Shown: positions 1 through 9,256, counted from the first letter of the stretch. The stretch: DNA of 64,000 nucleotides from Herbaspirillum huttiense (GCF_004367745.1 NZ_CP037993.1:3162001-3226000); one strand, 5' to 3'. Made by a program: numbers and translations. Notes: generated by a model not told the origin, from the letters alone.

Positions 1-29
1 AGCCAGCCGAGGGCGGACCGCACGCCGAT

Positions 30-974
30 TCAGTCAGCTTGCCGACGCAGCCATGCCAGCGCGCCCGTGAGGCTGCGGAAGTCCGCCAGCGAACGGCAGG
101 CCATCTGCGGATGGCGCTCGCGCAGCATGCGCGATAGTGCCGCGCCAGGCCCCAGTTCCAACGCGACCGTCACGCCACGCTCAGCCATGGCATCCATGCA
201 GCCGGCCCACTGGATGGGCTCGACCAGCTGTCGCACCAGCAGTGTTCGCGCCTGCGCTGCATCGGCAATCGCCTGCCCGGTGACACCCGCCAGCAAGGCC
301 GGACCGGGCGAGCGCAGCTGGAGTGCGGCAAGCTCTGCCGCAAACGAGTCCGTGGCCGCCTGCATCAACGGGGTGTGCGAGGCCAGCCCGACGGGCAACG
401 TCGAAGTCCGCGCACCGGCGGTTGCAAGCTCATCCGCGGCGGCTTGCAGGGCTTTCCCGCTACCACCGCCGATGAGCGTGTCTTCACCGGTGACGATAGC
501 CACGTAACCACCATGCCGCGCCAGGCATTCCTGCGCCACGGCAAGCGGCAGTCCACCAATGGCCATCAAGCCTTGTTCCGGTTGCACGCTGGCGGCCTCG
601 GTCATCGCTGCAGCGCGCCGTGCGGCCAGTGCGACGGATTGCGCGGGATCGAGGACCCCGGCCACCGCATAGGCGGCCAGTTCTCCCACGCTGTAACCCG
701 CCACCACCAAAGGCGCACCCGCGAGGGCAGCCAACGGCTCCCGCAACGCCTGCCACGCGGCGAGTTGCGCCGCAACAATCAGGGGTTGAGCATTGCGGTT
801 GGCATAAAGCTGGGCAGGATCGTTGAGTACCGTTTCTACCGCTGCCTGCAGGTGAGACGACAGATCGCTTTGCCTCAGGAAGGCGGTGGCCACGGGATCA
901 TCGCGCAGCAGATCGAACATGCCCGCATGCTGCGCGCCCTGCCCCGGACACAGGATGGCCAGGCGCAGGCTCAT
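30..974 (-). CDS. mdcH: Malonate decarboxylase epsilon subunit (malonyl-CoA:ACP transacylase)
   Basis: A 314-residue acyltransferase of the FabD fold. The family loads malonyl from malonyl-CoA onto the acyl carrier subunit MdcC to prime the decarboxylase cycle. Visible motifs are GQGAQ near residues 11-15, the nucleophile elbow GYSVG at 93-97 (Ser95) and a catalytic His in SHTP at about 200. The ATG at 974 overlaps the mdcB stop as ATGA, so the two are translationally coupled; the frame runs open far upstream but that is a shadow of mdcB. It is the last gene of the malonate operon, and its stop lies 29 bases inside the window edge. Confidence 0.93.
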   Translation of the reverse strand: MSLRLAILCPGQGAQHAGMFDLLRDDPVATAFLRQSDLSSHLQAAVETVLNDPAQLYANRNAQPLIVAAQLAAWQALREPLAALAGAPLVVAGYSVGELAAYAVAGVLDPAQSVALAARRAAAMTEAASVQPEQGLMAIGGLPLAVAQECLARHGGYVAIVTGEDTLIGGGSGKALQAAADELATAGARTSTLPVGLASHTPLMQAATDSFAAELAALQLRSPGPALLAGVTGQAIADAAQARTLLVRQLVEPIQWAGCMDAMAERGVTVALELGPGAALSRMLRERHPQMACRSLADFRSLTGALAWLRRQAD

Positions 975-1885
975 AAGTTGCGAACCTCGTGGACCAGGCA
1001 AGCCGCCGCCAGCAGATCGGCCGCGCCCCCCGGCGACAGGCGGCGGGTGACGAACTCGCGATGGCAGTCCTGCGCCCGCCCTTCCCAATCGGCAAGCGCA
1101 GTACCGCCCGCCGCCAGGAAGGCCGCACTGCGACTGCGAACCAGGGCAGCGCCCTCGGCCCCGCCGCGATGGTAGACATTGGTATCGCTGAGATGCGCCA
1201 TCAGCGCAAAGAGCGCATCGATACGAGCGTGATGCAGATCGCGCCCAGCCGCCAGCGTGGCCTGCAATTGCGGCAAGGCCACCTCGAACACCGCCGGGAA
1301 GCCCAGCGCGCCCTCCTCTCGCGCCCCGCCCACGGCATGCTCGGCGGCCACGCGCTGGCCATGGCTGTGCTGGCCGCACGGCATCGCTACCGCGCTATGG
1401 CGGGCCAGTGCATCGCCCCACTGGATCAGCAAGGTGGCGCGGATAGTGGCGGGTTGCAGGGGCATGTGACGGCCCCGCGCATATCCCGTGGCCGCGCACA
1501 GCATCCCCAGCGCAAAGATCGCGCCGCGATGCGTGTTGATGCCGCCGGTGGCGCGCAACATGCGCTCTTCGGCGCGAATCGCCAGCGTCTGCAGGGTGCG
1601 GAAAGACGCGCCGTCGAGGCCTGCAGCGGCGATCTGGAAAAAGTAATGGCGCAGCGCAAACAGACTGCGCAGGAAAGTCTCGGCCGTCATGTCGGTGTGG
1701 CTGCCATTGTCCACGCGCGAGACCAGGCCGGGCTTGGGATAGAGCACCAGTTCCTGGTACAGGCTGCGCACCGCCAGGCGCGCGAGCTGGCGGCAGAACG
1801 CCAGGTTCTCGCGGGCGGCGCGGCGCTTCTGCGTATGGTGCAGCGGCGGGGTCAGCGTATCGGGATGCTGCATCAGGCGGCGCAT
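971..1885 (-). CDS. mdcB: Triphosphoribosyl-dephospho-CoA synthase
   Basis: A 304-residue member of the CitG/MdcB family, which makes 2'-(5''-triphosphoribosyl)-3'-dephospho-CoA from ATP and dephospho-CoA, the precursor of the malonate decarboxylase prosthetic group. Family blocks are YPKPGLVSRVDNGSHTDM (49-66) and TGGINTHRGAIFALG (113-127). I chose the ATG at 1885 because AGGAG sits five bases upstream; a second in-frame ATG at 1873 overlaps the mdcG stop as TGATG and is possible. The stop overlaps the mdcH start. MdcG then transfers the product to MdcC. Confidence 0.92.
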   Translation of the reverse strand: MRRLMQHPDTLTPPLHHTQKRRAARENLAFCRQLARLAVRSLYQELVLYPKPGLVSRVDNGSHTDMTAETFLRSLFALRHYFFQIAAAGLDGASFRTLQTLAIRAEERMLRATGGINTHRGAIFALGMLCAATGYARGRHMPLQPATIRATLLIQWGDALARHSAVAMPCGQHSHGQRVAAEHAVGGAREEGALGFPAVFEVALPQLQATLAAGRDLHHARIDALFALMAHLSDTNVYHRGGAEGAALVRSRSAAFLAAGGTALADWEGRAQDCHREFVTRRLSPGGAADLLAAACLVHEVRNL

Positions 1886-2601
1886 GTCTGCTCCTGCGGC
1901 AGGCTGGCGCGCAGTGCGCCCACGCGTTCGAGCGCTACGCTGGCTGGCCGCTTGACCAGCACCTGGCCTTCGGGATGGCTGCCCAGCACCGCGACCTGTC
2001 GCCATTCCTTCCACGACACGGCGGCCCCGTCAGGAAACACGATTTCTCCATCCAGCGGCAGGAACATCGCCTGCCAGGCCAGCAGCCTCACGCCTGCTTC
2101 CAGCTGGGCCTGGCTGCGCGGCTGGAACAGCAGGTCAATGTCGGAACTGCTGCGCAGATAAACTTGCGCCGTCACCGCCTGCCAGGCCAGAGAACCGAAT
2201 ACAGAGAGAGCAATACCCGCGCGCTCCATGTGCTCCTGCAACTCCGCCAGCCCAGCCTGCCACGCGGCCGGCAGACCGGCCAGACGCGCAGCGACGATGT
2301 CGCGCAGCAGGAAAGGCGCGCGGCTTGATGCCACTTCATCGGCCCTCACCCGCAGCGCGATGCGCGGCTTGTTGCCCTGCGCATCGGGCGGCAAGGCGAT
2401 GCCGACACAGATCTCTTCGTCCTTGGCCTCCACGTCGCGGCGACGCACGATCAGCGGCCAGCGCATGCGCTGCCAGTGCTGCAGCGTGGCCTGCTGGCGT
2501 GCATCACTGCCACCGGCCAGCAGGCGCGACCAACCCGCCTCGCTCAGCCAGAGCAGGTGATGACGCGACTCAGCAAGCGCGAGTGTGGACGACATGTTCA
2601 T
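1873..2601 (-). CDS. mdcG: Phosphoribosyl-dephospho-CoA transferase (MdcC holo-ACP synthase)
   Basis: A 242-residue nucleotidyltransferase that attaches the phosphoribosyl-dephospho-CoA group to the serine of apo-MdcC. The polymerase-beta-like signature is present: FGS at 135-137 followed by SSSDIDLLF with Asp154 and Asp156 as the metal-binding pair. The ATG at 2601 overlaps the mdcE stop as TGATG; a second ATG two codons later would also serve. The C-terminus ends in the 13-base overlap with mdcB. Position between mdcE and mdcB supports the cofactor-assembly role. Confidence 0.92.
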   Translation of the reverse strand: MNMSSTLALAESRHHLLWLSEAGWSRLLAGGSDARQQATLQHWQRMRWPLIVRRRDVEAKDEEICVGIALPPDAQGNKPRIALRVRADEVASSRAPFLLRDIVAARLAGLPAAWQAGLAELQEHMERAGIALSVFGSLAWQAVTAQVYLRSSSDIDLLFQPRSQAQLEAGVRLLAWQAMFLPLDGEIVFPDGAAVSWKEWRQVAVLGSHPEGQVLVKRPASVALERVGALRASLPQEQTCAA

Positions 2602-3338
2602 CAGTTCAAGGGCGTATCGTTGGCGACCGCATCGATGACGCGTTGCGCCCACTTGCGCCCGCCCCGTTCGAGACCCGTGGCCGCACGCGTGTCGGCACTG
2701 CGATCCTGGGCCAGCGCATTGGCCAGCGCCTTGGCCAGATCGCCATTCCATATCTCGGCAACGCCGCCCATGCGCAAATAATTTTCAGGACCGGGCGCAA
2801 ACACCGGATTGCTCTTGGCCAGCTCGGTCAGCCGTTCTTCCGGCACCTTGGTAATGCGGGCCATCGCGGGCAGGCCCATCACGCGAATGGTCGCCTCCGG
2901 CAAGGCATAGCAGGCATCGGCGATCAGGCCGCTGGTGATGAAGCCGCCCGACAGCGCCTGGTCATACACCAGCCCGACCACGCGATGCCCCTGGCGTCGC
3001 GCCAGTTCCACGCATTTGCCAAGATGCGCCATGTAGCTGTTGATGCCCAGCATTTCATCGCGGTGACGCAGGCGCTGGCCCTGGGTATCGACCAGGATCA
3101 CGATGGGCCGGCCGGGATGTTCACGCACCGTCTGCAGGATCGCACTGGCCTGGGCCAGCGCAATTTCGATGCCGATGGGCGTATGCCCGGTGGTACCGAC
3201 CACGGTGACGGTACGGCCATCCACCTGCGCCGTGCCGGAGAGGAAGCGATCCTGCTCGGTGATCGCGCGGCCTTGCGGGAACAGGTCCTGCGCCAGTGCG
3301 CGCCAGTCGACCTGGGGGGGAGTAACAGTCTGGTTCAT
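2601..3338 (-). CDS. mdcE: Malonate decarboxylase gamma subunit
   Basis: A 245-residue carboxyltransferase-fold protein. In the family MdcD and MdcE together decarboxylate malonyl-S-ACP to acetyl-S-ACP and CO2. The sequence shows the crotonase-like stretch with a GGFITSGLIAD glycine-rich loop in the middle and the GQRLRHRDEMLGI block near residue 85. Its stop overlaps the mdcG start, and mdcD ends nine bases upstream of its ATG. No unusual residues noted. Confidence 0.93.
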   Translation of the reverse strand: MNQTVTPPQVDWRALAQDLFPQGRAITEQDRFLSGTAQVDGRTVTVVGTTGHTPIGIEIALAQASAILQTVREHPGRPIVILVDTQGQRLRHRDEMLGINSYMAHLGKCVELARRQGHRVVGLVYDQALSGGFITSGLIADACYALPEATIRVMGLPAMARITKVPEERLTELAKSNPVFAPGPENYLRMGGVAEIWNGDLAKALANALAQDRSADTRAATGLERGGRKWAQRVIDAVANDTPLN

Positions 3339-3347
3339 GAATTCCTC

Positions 3348-4244
3348 TCAGGCCTTGGAGACGATGCGCAGGCGCTCGGCCATGGCGGTGAAGGCAGCGG
3401 CTTCCAGCATCGGTACCGTTTCCGGTCGGGCCACGCCCAGCTCGGCCCAGATGTCCATCGGGTCCTCGGCATGGCCGAAAGTGGCGATGCGACGGCGCAG
3501 CATCTCCTGCTCGGCTTCCAGCCCGGCCAGCGTGAGCTTCGCATCGCTGACGGCGGACAACGCGGCGATGGCTGCCGTGCGGAAGGCGTCAATGTCATCG
3601 CTCACCAGTTGCTGGCAATCGCCGATCAGGTAGCGATGCTTGCCGCCGGTCGTTCGCCAGACCAGGGCGCGGTCGCGCGAATCGAATTCCTCGACGCCAT
3701 TGGCGGTTTCGATCACTTCGGGACCGGACATGGCCAGCCGCCCTTCCTCGGACATGATGACGGTATTGGCACAGCGCGCCACGATGCCCATGCCGCCGAA
3801 GCAGCCATTGGCGCCGCCAACCAGCACGATCACCGGGATGCCGGCGGCACGCGCCTCCAGCACCGCACGCATCACTTCGGAAACGGCGATGAGCCCCGCA
3901 TTGGCTTCATGCAGGCGCACGCCGCCGGTTTCCAGCAGCAGGATCACGCCAGCGGCCTGCCTGGCCATGGCGCGCTTGAGCAGGCCCACCAGCTTGGCAC
4001 CATGCACCTCGCCCACGGCCCCGCCCATGAATCCGCCTTCCTGCGCGGCGGCCATCACGGCGAGTCCACCCAGCAGGCCTTCGCCGATGATGACGCCATC
4101 ATCGAAGGAGACCGGCGCATCGAGCTGACCCAAATGGGGGCTGACTACGCGCTGCGCGGGCGGCAGCAGTTCCTTGAAGCTGCCGGCGTCGAGCACCGCC
4201 AGGATGCGCTCGCGCGCCGTGGCTTCCAGATAGCTCGCACTCAT
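3348..4244 (-). CDS. mdcD: Malonate decarboxylase beta subunit
   Basis: A 298-residue carboxyltransferase-fold subunit, partner of MdcE in decarboxylating malonyl-S-ACP. It carries the family stretch FMGGAVGEVHGAK followed by the oxyanion-type loops ETGGVRLHEANAGL and GGANGCFGGMG. The ATG at 4244 overlaps the mdcC stop by four bases (ATGA). Length is usual for the family. Reading frame intact. Confidence 0.94.
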   Translation of the reverse strand: MSASYLEATARERILAVLDAGSFKELLPPAQRVVSPHLGQLDAPVSFDDGVIIGEGLLGGLAVMAAAQEGGFMGGAVGEVHGAKLVGLLKRAMARQAAGVILLLETGGVRLHEANAGLIAVSEVMRAVLEARAAGIPVIVLVGGANGCFGGMGIVARCANTVIMSEEGRLAMSGPEVIETANGVEEFDSRDRALVWRTTGGKHRYLIGDCQQLVSDDIDAFRTAAIAALSAVSDAKLTLAGLEAEQEMLRRRIATFGHAEDPMDIWAELGVARPETVPMLEAAAFTAMAERLRIVSKA

Positions 4245-4555
4245 GCGCCCTCCTCCACCATGGCTTCCACGGCCTGGTCCAGGCGCAGGCTGACCACGGC
4301 CGGCGTGGCCCCCATGTCGTTGATGGAGATGCGGGTATCGGCCAGTTGCCAGCGTTGCTGGAAGTCGGTCATCACCGCTTCCCAGATGGTGCCGAAGCCG
4401 CGCGCGGCGGTCTTGACCTCGATGGCGCAGGCACCGTTGAGCGCCGCATTCTCGATCAGTACTTCCAGATTGCCCGAGCTGACCACGCCGACCAGTTCAG
4501 GCGTGGCCTTGAGGCGACGCTGGCCGTGCTCGAAGCGAAAAGTCAAAGTTTCCAT
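4241..4555 (-). CDS. mdcC: Malonate decarboxylase delta subunit (acyl carrier protein)
   Basis: A 104-residue carrier protein with a CitD-like sequence. The motif VVSSGNLEVL at 24-33 matches the attachment region of the family; Ser27 is the likely site of the 2'-(5''-phosphoribosyl)-3'-dephospho-CoA group, since it aligns with the serine preceding G-(D/N)-LEV in characterised MdcC. The gene is 24 bases downstream of mdcA and overlaps mdcD by four bases. It carries acetyl and malonyl between MdcA, MdcD/E and MdcH. Confidence 0.93.
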   Translation of the reverse strand: METLTFRFEHGQRRLKATPELVGVVSSGNLEVLIENAALNGACAIEVKTAARGFGTIWEAVMTDFQQRWQLADTRISINDMGATPAVVSLRLDQAVEAMVEEGA

Positions 4556-4579
4556 AGTGTCGCTTTCATTGCGGGAAAA

Positions 4580-6247
4580 TCACCAGTTGCGGAAGCGCTT
4601 GGGCGGGTTGTACAACCCGCCGGAGGCCCGCACCAGGTCCTTCATGTTCTTGGCCGCCAGCAGGTCGCGGGTGGCCATGCGCTTGTCGATGCCCAGGTCT
4701 TCGGCGCGGCGGATGATGCCACGGTCGCGCAGGTTTTCCACCATGCGCTTGTCGCGGCCCATGCCGACGGCCGTATAACCGGCCACGCCGCGGATGGCCT
4801 GCTCGCGCTCTTCTTCTGTACGGCACAGCAGCAGGTTGGCGATGCCCTCTTCGGTGAGGATGTGGGTGACATCGTCGCCATAGATCATCACGGGAGGAAT
4901 CGGCATCTTGGCCTGCTCGCCCAGCTGCCATGCGTCCAGCTTCTCGACGAAGGCCGGCTGCATGTGCTCGCGGAAGGTCTCCACCGTCTGCACCACCAGC
5001 TTCTGCCCGCGCGGAATGGTATTGCGTCCGGCGCGCGCCTGCTGGCCGGCCTTGAGCCAGGCTTCGCTGGCATGGCGGCGTCCGCGCGCATCCGCGCCCA
5101 TGTTGGGGGCACCGCCAAACCCGGCGATGCGGCCCAGCGTGGCCGTGGAGGAATTGCCCTGCAAGTCGATCTGCAAGGTCGATCCGATGAACATGTCACA
5201 GCCATAGTGGCCGGCCGTCTGCGAGAAGGCGCGGTTGCTGCGCATGGAGCCATCGGGTCCGACGAAGAAGACATCGGGCCGTGCGCGGATGTAATCTTCC
5301 ATGCCCAGCTCGGAGCCGAAGGAGTGCACGGATTCCACAAACCCGGCCTCGATGGCGGGAATGAGTGCCGGGTGCGGATTGAGCGCCCAGTGCTTGCAGA
5401 TCTTGCCGCGCAGGCCCAGCGATTCGGCATAGGTGGGCAGGATCAGCTCGATGGCCGCAGTATCGAAACCGATGCCGTGATTCAGTCGCTGCACACCGTA
5501 TTCGGCATAGATGCCCTTGATGGCCATCATCGCCATGAGCACCTGGATCTCGGAAATCTGCGCCGGGTCGCGCGTGAAGAGCGGTTCGATGTAATGCGGC
5601 GTGGGGGCCTTGATGGCGAAGCTGACCCAGTCGGCCGGGATGTCCACGCGCGGCAGCTCATCGACGATTTCGTTCACCTGCGCAATGACGATGCCGCTGG
5701 AGAAGGCCGTCGCTTCGGCAATGGCGGGCGTATCTTCCGTATTGGGCCCGGTATAGAGATTGCCGTGGCGGTCGGCCGCCTGCGCCGCCACCAGCGCCAC
5801 GCGCGGCGTCAGGTCGACGAAGTAGCGACCAAACAGCTCCAGGTAAGTATGGATGGCACCGATGTTGAGCTTGCCGGCCGAGGCCAGTTTGGCCAGGCGG
5901 CCGGCCTGCGGACCGGAGAAGGAAAAATCGAGCCGGTCGGCAATGCCCTTCTCGAACACGTCCAGATGTTCCGGCAAGGCCAGCACCGAGAACAGCATGT
6001 GCAAGCCGTTGACCCGCGCCGGATCGAGTGCCGCCAGGCCCTTGGCCAGGAAATCGGCCTGCTTCTGGTTGTTGCCCTCGACACAGACCCGGTCGCCGTT
6101 TTCCAGCACCGCATAGAGCAGCTCTGCCAGCTTGTCCGCAGGCGCGATCTTGCCCTGCAACTGGCTACCCAATGCGGCGGTGGCGCGCGCCAGCCGCTGT
6201 TCACGGTTCTTCTGGCGCGCATTCCACACGCGTTCGCTACTACTCAT
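4580..6247 (-). CDS. mdcA: Malonate decarboxylase alpha subunit (acetyl-S-ACP:malonate ACP transferase)
   Basis: A 555-residue CoA-transferase-like protein that exchanges acetyl on MdcC for malonate, releasing acetate. The full family length is present, including VEGNNQKQADFLAKGL near residue 57 and the DMFIGSTLQIDLQGNSS block about two thirds along. The stop of the upstream TRAP permease gene (6248) is directly adjacent to the ATG with no spacer, so transport and catabolism genes are one unit. Confidence 0.95.
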   Translation of the reverse strand: MSSSERVWNARQKNREQRLARATAALGSQLQGKIAPADKLAELLYAVLENGDRVCVEGNNQKQADFLAKGLAALDPARVNGLHMLFSVLALPEHLDVFEKGIADRLDFSFSGPQAGRLAKLASAGKLNIGAIHTYLELFGRYFVDLTPRVALVAAQAADRHGNLYTGPNTEDTPAIAEATAFSSGIVIAQVNEIVDELPRVDIPADWVSFAIKAPTPHYIEPLFTRDPAQISEIQVLMAMMAIKGIYAEYGVQRLNHGIGFDTAAIELILPTYAESLGLRGKICKHWALNPHPALIPAIEAGFVESVHSFGSELGMEDYIRARPDVFFVGPDGSMRSNRAFSQTAGHYGCDMFIGSTLQIDLQGNSSTATLGRIAGFGGAPNMGADARGRRHASEAWLKAGQQARAGRNTIPRGQKLVVQTVETFREHMQPAFVEKLDAWQLGEQAKMPIPPVMIYGDDVTHILTEEGIANLLLCRTEEEREQAIRGVAGYTAVGMGRDKRMVENLRDRGIIRRAEDLGIDKRMATRDLLAAKNMKDLVRASGGLYNPPKRFRNW

Positions 6248-7597
6248 TTACTTGGCTCCCATCAACAGATCAGGCAATACGGTCGCGATGCCCGGGAACA
6301 TGCACAAGAGCAGGACCGCGAGAAACATCAGCGCCAGGAAAGGAATCGTACCCTTGATGACATCGCCTAGCGCGATATCGGGTGCGATGTTCTTGATCAC
6401 GAACAGATTCAGCCCCACCGGCGGGTGAATCAGGCCCATCTCCATCACCACCGTCATGACGATGCCGAACCAGATCAGGTCGAAACCGGCGGCCTTGAGC
6501 GGCGGCAGGATGATGGGCGCGGTCATGAGGATGATCGACACCGGCGGCAGGAAGAAGCCCAGCACGATCACCATGCCCAGGATCACGGCCAGCAGCAGCC
6601 ACTTCGACAAGTGCAGGTCGACCACCCATTGCGCCGCCGACTGGCTGATGTGCAGGTAGCTCATCACGTAGGAATACAGCAGCGACATGCCGATGATGAG
6701 CAGCAGCATCCCCGATTCCTTGATGGTGGAACTGAGGAAGGGCGCGATCTCTTTGGGCTTGTAGATGCGATAGACCACCGCGATCAGCACCAGCGCCAGC
6801 AGCGCGCCCAGGCCAGCGGTTTCGGAGGGCGTAGCCAGGCCGCCATAGAGCGCCACCATCACGCCGATCAGCAAGATCAGGAAAGGCAGCACGCGCGGCA
6901 GCATTTCCACTTTCTGGGCCAGCGTGAAATGCTCGTCATCCAGATAGGCCGACTTGGCCCCACCGGCGGTGTAGACGGCATGCGCCAGCTTGTATTCCTT
7001 GCGCGCCCGGAAGACCGCATAACCCGCAAACAGGATCACCAGCAGCACGCCCGGCCCGATACCGGCCAGGAACAGGCGTCCCAGCGACTGCTCGGCGGCC
7101 ACGGCATACAGGATCATGGTGATGGACGGCGGCAGCAGGATGCCCAGCGTGCCACCGGCGGCGATGATGCCCGCGGCAAACCCCGGTGAATAGCCGCGAC
7201 GGCGCATCTCGGGAATGCCCGCCGAACCAATGGCCGAACAGGTCGCCGGCGACGAACCGGCCATGGCGGCAAACAGCGCGCAGGCAAACACGTTGGCGAT
7301 GCCCAACCCGCCCGGCACCTTGTTCAGCCAGGCGTGGATGGCCGAATACAAGTCCTTGCCGGCAGGAGATTTGCCGATGGCCGCCCCCTTCAGGATGAAG
7401 AGCGGAATCGACAGCAGCGTGATGGAAGCGATTTCTTCATAAACGTTTTGCGTGATGGTATCCAGCGACGATTCCGGCATGAAGAAATACATGAAACCGG
7501 TCGCCACCACGCCCAGCGCAAAGGCAATCGGCATGCCCGAGCACATCACCAGGATGGTGACCACGCCATAGAGCACACCCAGGGTCAGCGGACTCAT
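6248..7597 (-). CDS. TRAP transporter large permease (DctM family), probable malonate transporter
   Basis: A 449-residue very hydrophobic protein of the DctM family, the channel-forming subunit of sodium-coupled tripartite transporters. Recognisable segments are FAAMAGSSPATCSAIGS, IIAAGGTLGILLPPS and a second LGFFLPPVSIILMTAP repeat. The ATG overlaps the small-permease stop as ATGA, and the stop abuts mdcA. Malonate as substrate is inferred from operon position; TRAP-type malonate carriers (MatPQM) are known in rhizobia. Confidence 0.9.
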   Translation of the reverse strand: MSPLTLGVLYGVVTILVMCSGMPIAFALGVVATGFMYFFMPESSLDTITQNVYEEIASITLLSIPLFILKGAAIGKSPAGKDLYSAIHAWLNKVPGGLGIANVFACALFAAMAGSSPATCSAIGSAGIPEMRRRGYSPGFAAGIIAAGGTLGILLPPSITMILYAVAAEQSLGRLFLAGIGPGVLLVILFAGYAVFRARKEYKLAHAVYTAGGAKSAYLDDEHFTLAQKVEMLPRVLPFLILLIGVMVALYGGLATPSETAGLGALLALVLIAVVYRIYKPKEIAPFLSSTIKESGMLLLIIGMSLLYSYVMSYLHISQSAAQWVVDLHLSKWLLLAVILGMVIVLGFFLPPVSIILMTAPIILPPLKAAGFDLIWFGIVMTVVMEMGLIHPPVGLNLFVIKNIAPDIALGDVIKGTIPFLALMFLAVLLLCMFPGIATVLPDLLMGAK

Positions 7598-8172
7598 TGC
7601 GCACCTCCGGACGTTGCAGCAGGCACGGTGCCGGTGATGCGCGTGAGCACCTGCACCAGCAATTGCAGCGTCAGCATGCTCATGCCCAGCGCCATCAGGG
7701 AATACGGAATCCACAGCGGCGGCGCAAACGTGGACGACGTGGTCTGCCCCTCCACCCAGGCTTCATGGAACAGCGTCCACGACTTCCAGGTGAAGAAGGC
7801 GCAGAACAGGAAGGACACCACATCCACGATGAACATGCGCACCTTGTTGGCCAGCGGCGAGAGCAAGCCCGCCAGCGCCTCGATGCCGATGTGCCCGCGC
7901 AGCGACTGCACATAAGCCGAGCACAGGAAGATCACGCCAACCAGCATGAAGACCGAGGCTTCATCCTGCCAGTCGGTCGGCTGATGGAAGAAGTAACGCA
8001 CCACCACCGAATAGGTGAGGATGCAGGAGGTCACCAGCAGCGCAATCATCCCCAGGAATACGGCCACCCGGTGGTAGCCCTGCAGGAAGGCCGCCAGCCA
8101 GGCCACCGGGGCGCTGGCCGGCACGGCCGGGCGCGTGGCCGCCGCGCCGGGCATCTCGAAGCCGTGGCTCAT
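7594..8172 (-). CDS. TRAP transporter small permease (DctQ family)
   Basis: A 192-residue protein with four predicted membrane helices, matching the DctQ subunit that bridges the binding protein and DctM. The pattern VVVRYFFHQPTDWQDEASVFMLVG is typical of the first helical hairpin of DctQ. The ATG at 8172 overlaps the binding-protein stop as ATGA, and its own stop overlaps the DctM start likewise. An Ala/Pro-rich N-terminal stretch precedes the first helix. Confidence 0.88.
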   Translation of the reverse strand: MSHGFEMPGAAATRPAVPASAPVAWLAAFLQGYHRVAVFLGMIALLVTSCILTYSVVVRYFFHQPTDWQDEASVFMLVGVIFLCSAYVQSLRGHIGIEALAGLLSPLANKVRMFIVDVVSFLFCAFFTWKSWTLFHEAWVEGQTTSSTFAPPLWIPYSLMALGMSMLTLQLLVQVLTRITGTVPAATSGGAQ

Positions 8173-9191
8173 ACGGTCTTCTCCGCCAGGGCCAGCAGCT
8201 TGGCGCAGTTGGCGTTGCGGGCCGCGAAGTCCCTCCAGGCGGTATTGCGGGCGATGTCCTGCCACTTTTTGACGACCTCGGCGTTGAGGTCAACCACCTT
8301 GGCACCGGCCTTCTGGTAGACCTGGGCCACGGCGATGTCGTCGGCCTGGGCAGCCTTGGTGGCGAACTGTTCCATGTCTGCACCGACGGCCATGATGACG
8401 GCCTGCTGGTCCTTGGGCAGGCGTTCGAAGACGGCCTTGGACATCATCAGCGGCTCGAACATGTACCAGTAAGCCTTGTCGCGCCCGGTCGTGAGGGACT
8501 TGGCCACCTCCTCCAGGCGGAAGGACATGAAGGAAGTCGACGAAGTCATCGCCGCATCCATCGCGCCGGTCTGCATGGCGGCGTAGATTTCATTGGACGG
8601 CAAGGTCACCACGGCGGCGCCCGCTTCCTTCAGGATCAGGTCCATCTCGCGTGAACCGCCGCGCACCTTCATGCCCTTGGCATCGGCCGGATCGACGATG
8701 GGCTTGCCGCGCGAGGCCACACCGCCGGCCTGCCAGATCCAGCTGACGATGACCACGCCCTTCTCGCCCAGGATGCGGGCCAGTTCCTTGCCCACTTCGG
8801 CATTCTTCCAGGCGGCGCCCTGCTGGTAGGAGGTCACCAGGCCGGGCATGAGGCCGATGTTGGTTTCCGGGACTTCGCCGCCGGCATAGTTCAGCGGCAC
8901 CAGCGACATGTCCAGCGCGCCCTTGCGCAGGGCGGAGAACTGGGCGTTGGTCTTCATCAGGGACGAGCCGGGATAGATCTCGAACTTCAAGGCGCCTTTG
9001 GTCTTTTCGTTCACCTGCTGGGCGAACATGCGCACCAGGCGGTCTCGGAAGTCGCCTTCTGTCAGCGTTCCGCCGGGAAACTGGTGAGAAATCTTCAGGC
9101 TACCTGTTTGCGCCCAGGCAGCGGGCATGGCGGCGGCAAGCGGTGCAGCGGCTAGGGTGCCAAGGAAATGGCGACGGGTAAATGTGGTCAT
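8169..9191 (-). CDS. TRAP transporter periplasmic binding protein (DctP family)
   Basis: A 340-residue periplasmic solute-binding protein and first gene of the malonate operon. It starts with a cleavable signal peptide (residues 1-27, ending AWAQ) with a twin arginine in TRRHFLGT, so Tat export is possible. The mature part has the DctP pattern KISHQFPGGT...RDRLVRMFAQQV. GGAGGAG lies seven bases before the ATG. Substrate is probably malonate, inferred from the co-transcribed mdc genes; a related C3/C4 dicarboxylate cannot be excluded. Confidence 0.9.
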   Translation of the reverse strand: MTTFTRRHFLGTLAAAPLAAAMPAAWAQTGSLKISHQFPGGTLTEGDFRDRLVRMFAQQVNEKTKGALKFEIYPGSSLMKTNAQFSALRKGALDMSLVPLNYAGGEVPETNIGLMPGLVTSYQQGAAWKNAEVGKELARILGEKGVVIVSWIWQAGGVASRGKPIVDPADAKGMKVRGGSREMDLILKEAGAAVVTLPSNEIYAAMQTGAMDAAMTSSTSFMSFRLEEVAKSLTTGRDKAYWYMFEPLMMSKAVFERLPKDQQAVIMAVGADMEQFATKAAQADDIAVAQVYQKAGAKVVDLNAEVVKKWQDIARNTAWRDFAARNANCAKLLALAEKTV

Positions 9192-9242
9192 GCTGGTATC
9201 TCCTCCAGGAATTGATGGAACTACTGTGTTTTTATGCTCTCA

Positions 9243-9256
9243 TCGTGTATACAATT
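9243..9256. promoter_or_regulatory. Candidate GntR (MatR/MdcY-type) operator
   Basis: The minus-strand sequence AATTGTATACACGA contains the perfect palindrome TGTATACA and closely resembles the TTGTA/TACAC operator I recall for the malonate regulator MatR of rhizobia. A degenerate half-copy, GCATACATTG, lies at 9268-9277. The site lies between the divergent regulator and the malonate operon and overlaps the proposed -10. Confidence 0.6.

Noticed and set aside
2325-4778. Long plus-strand open frame (over 800 codons) antisense to mdcC-mdcG
   Set aside because: Its translation is rich in His, Gln and Arg without any family motif, and it lies opposite the well-supported mdc genes. High GC makes such shadow frames common.
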